Assembly: GCA_030152225.1 (NCBI GenBank)
Contig: JASLHL010000216.1
Span: 1 to 42,702, forward strand
Reading direction: 5' to 3'
DNA from: Flavobacterium sp.
Lineage (GTDB): Bacteria > Bacteroidota > Bacteroidia > Flavobacteriales > Flavobacteriaceae
Length of the DNA: 42,702 nt
Shown: positions 41,962-42,702 of the stretch, one piece after another
Position numbering within the stretch: the stretch's first letter is position 1
How the letters are laid out: every line of letters begins with the position of its first letter
Made by a program: the position numbers and the translations under genes
Notes under the pieces: generated by a model
The model's database searches: none
Told to the model about the DNA's origin: nothing
What the model saw: the letters and a program-made list of their open reading frames with translations, nothing else

Positions 41962-42591
41962 TTATCCTTTATACTTCAACGGCAGATACACCACTTTTTT
42001 CGTTTCAAAGAATTCATCGTCAAAGATATTACTCAAGTCAAATTGAACTGCTTTGGGAAAATCTTGTAATTCTTCTGTTAGATCTCCTCCTTTTAAGTAC
42101 AGAATTCCATTGTCAAATTCATGCACATTTTCCTTTTTGGTTTTGTGTCGAATCCACTTGACAAAATCAGGCATATTTGTTACCGCACGGCTTACAATAA
42201 AATCGAATTTTTCCTCTACGGTTTCTGCTCTTTTTTGCTCGGCGATCACATTTTGTATTCCCAAGGCTTGTACTACTTCATTGACCACGCGAATTTTCTT
42301 TGCAATGATATCAATCAAATAAAATTTCGTTTCTGGAAACATAATAGCCAATGGAATACCAGGAAAACCACCTCCCGTTCCAACATCCAGTACACTGCTA
42401 CCGGGAACAAATTCCATCACCTTAGCAATCCCCAACGAATGTAAGACATGCTTCACATACAATTCGTGTATATCTTTTCTAGAAATAACGTTAATCTTCG
42501 CATTCCATTCGTTATACACCCCTTCCAATTGCTCAAATTGTGCGATCTGTTCTGGAGTTAAATTAGGGAAATATTTTAAAATTTCTTCCAT
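41962..42591 (-). CDS. rsmG: 16S rRNA (guanine527-N7) methyltransferase RsmG
   Basis: RsmG methylates N7 of G527 in 16S rRNA; its loss gives low-level streptomycin resistance. The 209-residue protein has the family N-terminus (FPNLTPEQIAQFEQLEGVYNEWNAKINVISRKD), HVLHSLG, the SAM motif SSVLDVGTGGGFPGIPLAIMFP, then ETKFYLIDIIAKKIRVVNEV and DFIVSRAVTNM. The ATG at 42591 lies 14 bases after a TATTTTTG box, so the leader is short. Confidence 0.96.
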   Translation of the reverse strand: MEEILKYFPNLTPEQIAQFEQLEGVYNEWNAKINVISRKDIHELYVKHVLHSLGIAKVMEFVPGSSVLDVGTGGGFPGIPLAIMFPETKFYLIDIIAKKIRVVNEVVQALGIQNVIAEQKRAETVEEKFDFIVSRAVTNMPDFVKWIRHKTKKENVHEFDNGILYLKGGDLTEELQDFPKAVQFDLSNIFDDEFFETKKVVYLPLKYKG

Positions 42592-42605
42592 TTCAAAAGT
42601 TTTGA

Positions 42606-42613
42606 CAAAAATA
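42606..42613 (-). promoter_or_regulatory. -7 box of the rsmG promoter
   Basis: TATTTTTG on the minus strand, 14 bases before the ATG. Confidence 0.6.
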
Positions 42614-42668
42614 GCTTTTTTTATTGGTAAATAAAGAGCCCTTAACTATAATATAGATTTATTATACT

Positions 42669-42676
42669 TACCTTTG
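42669..42676 (+). promoter_or_regulatory. -7 box for a gene beginning at the window edge
   Basis: TACCTTTG on the plus strand. An ATG at 42696 follows 19 bases later, but only two codons are inside the window, so nothing can be said of the product. Confidence 0.5.
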
Positions 42677-42702
42677 ATTGATACTATTTAAAAGAATGAA
42701 TA

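Overview
The window is a stretch of chromosome from a low-GC Bacteroidota, very probably a Flavobacteriaceae member close to Myroides. Three things point there. Many genes and RNAs are preceded by the TAnnTTTG -7 box typical of the phylum. There is a type IX secretion plug protein, and many small lipoproteins and secreted proteins are present. Housekeeping genes (rbfA, gpmI, map, apaG, pruA, rsmG) look intact. No phage, insertion sequence or CRISPR array was seen.

Layout. 1-4639 (minus) is a tight operon: a Sel1-repeat protein, an Hsp90-family ATPase and a third gene that runs off the left edge and carries an apparent frameshift. 4861-6462 (minus) is rbfA followed by a LolC/E-type permease. 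7175-7349 holds two identical tRNAs with anticodon CAT and a strong terminator.

7400-10340 is an AT-rich accessory islet and the most interesting part of the window. It holds two diverged Abi_2 (AbiD/AbiF-type) HEPN proteins. Each is followed by a short, unannotated RNA with its own promoter and terminator. The two RNAs share a promoter-proximal block, a pairable AGTGY/GCACT stem, a variable inner stem with compensatory changes, and an identical 51-bp terminator segment. I read this as two tandem HEPN-toxin/RNA-antitoxin modules. Degraded coding remnants lie between the tRNAs and the first module.

10341-16859 carries small membrane, secreted and lipoprotein genes of unknown function, including a 50-codon membrane protein and one gene relic, then a DUF983 protein. 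16904-17907 holds tRNA-Trp and an AraC-family regulator. 18061-19880 is an operon of two lipoproteins (the second YgiB-like) and a glutathionylspermidine-synthase-like ATP-grasp enzyme. 19931-24299 has a pentapeptide-repeat protein, an AsmA-like envelope protein, a short-chain dehydrogenase and a WG-repeat protein. 24462-29641 has a BtuB-like TonB-dependent receptor and two L,D-transpeptidases of different families on either side of a lipoprotein.

29945-41485 is largely metabolic: gpmI, a thioredoxin-fold-like lipoprotein, a VOC protein, map, a methyltransferase, an HxpB-like phosphatase, the T9SS plug protein, apaG, pruA, and a BCCT transporter paired with a tandem universal stress protein. 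41486-41960 is a repeat-filled intergenic segment ending in a bidirectional terminator. rsmG (minus) closes the window, with a plus-strand promoter right at the edge.
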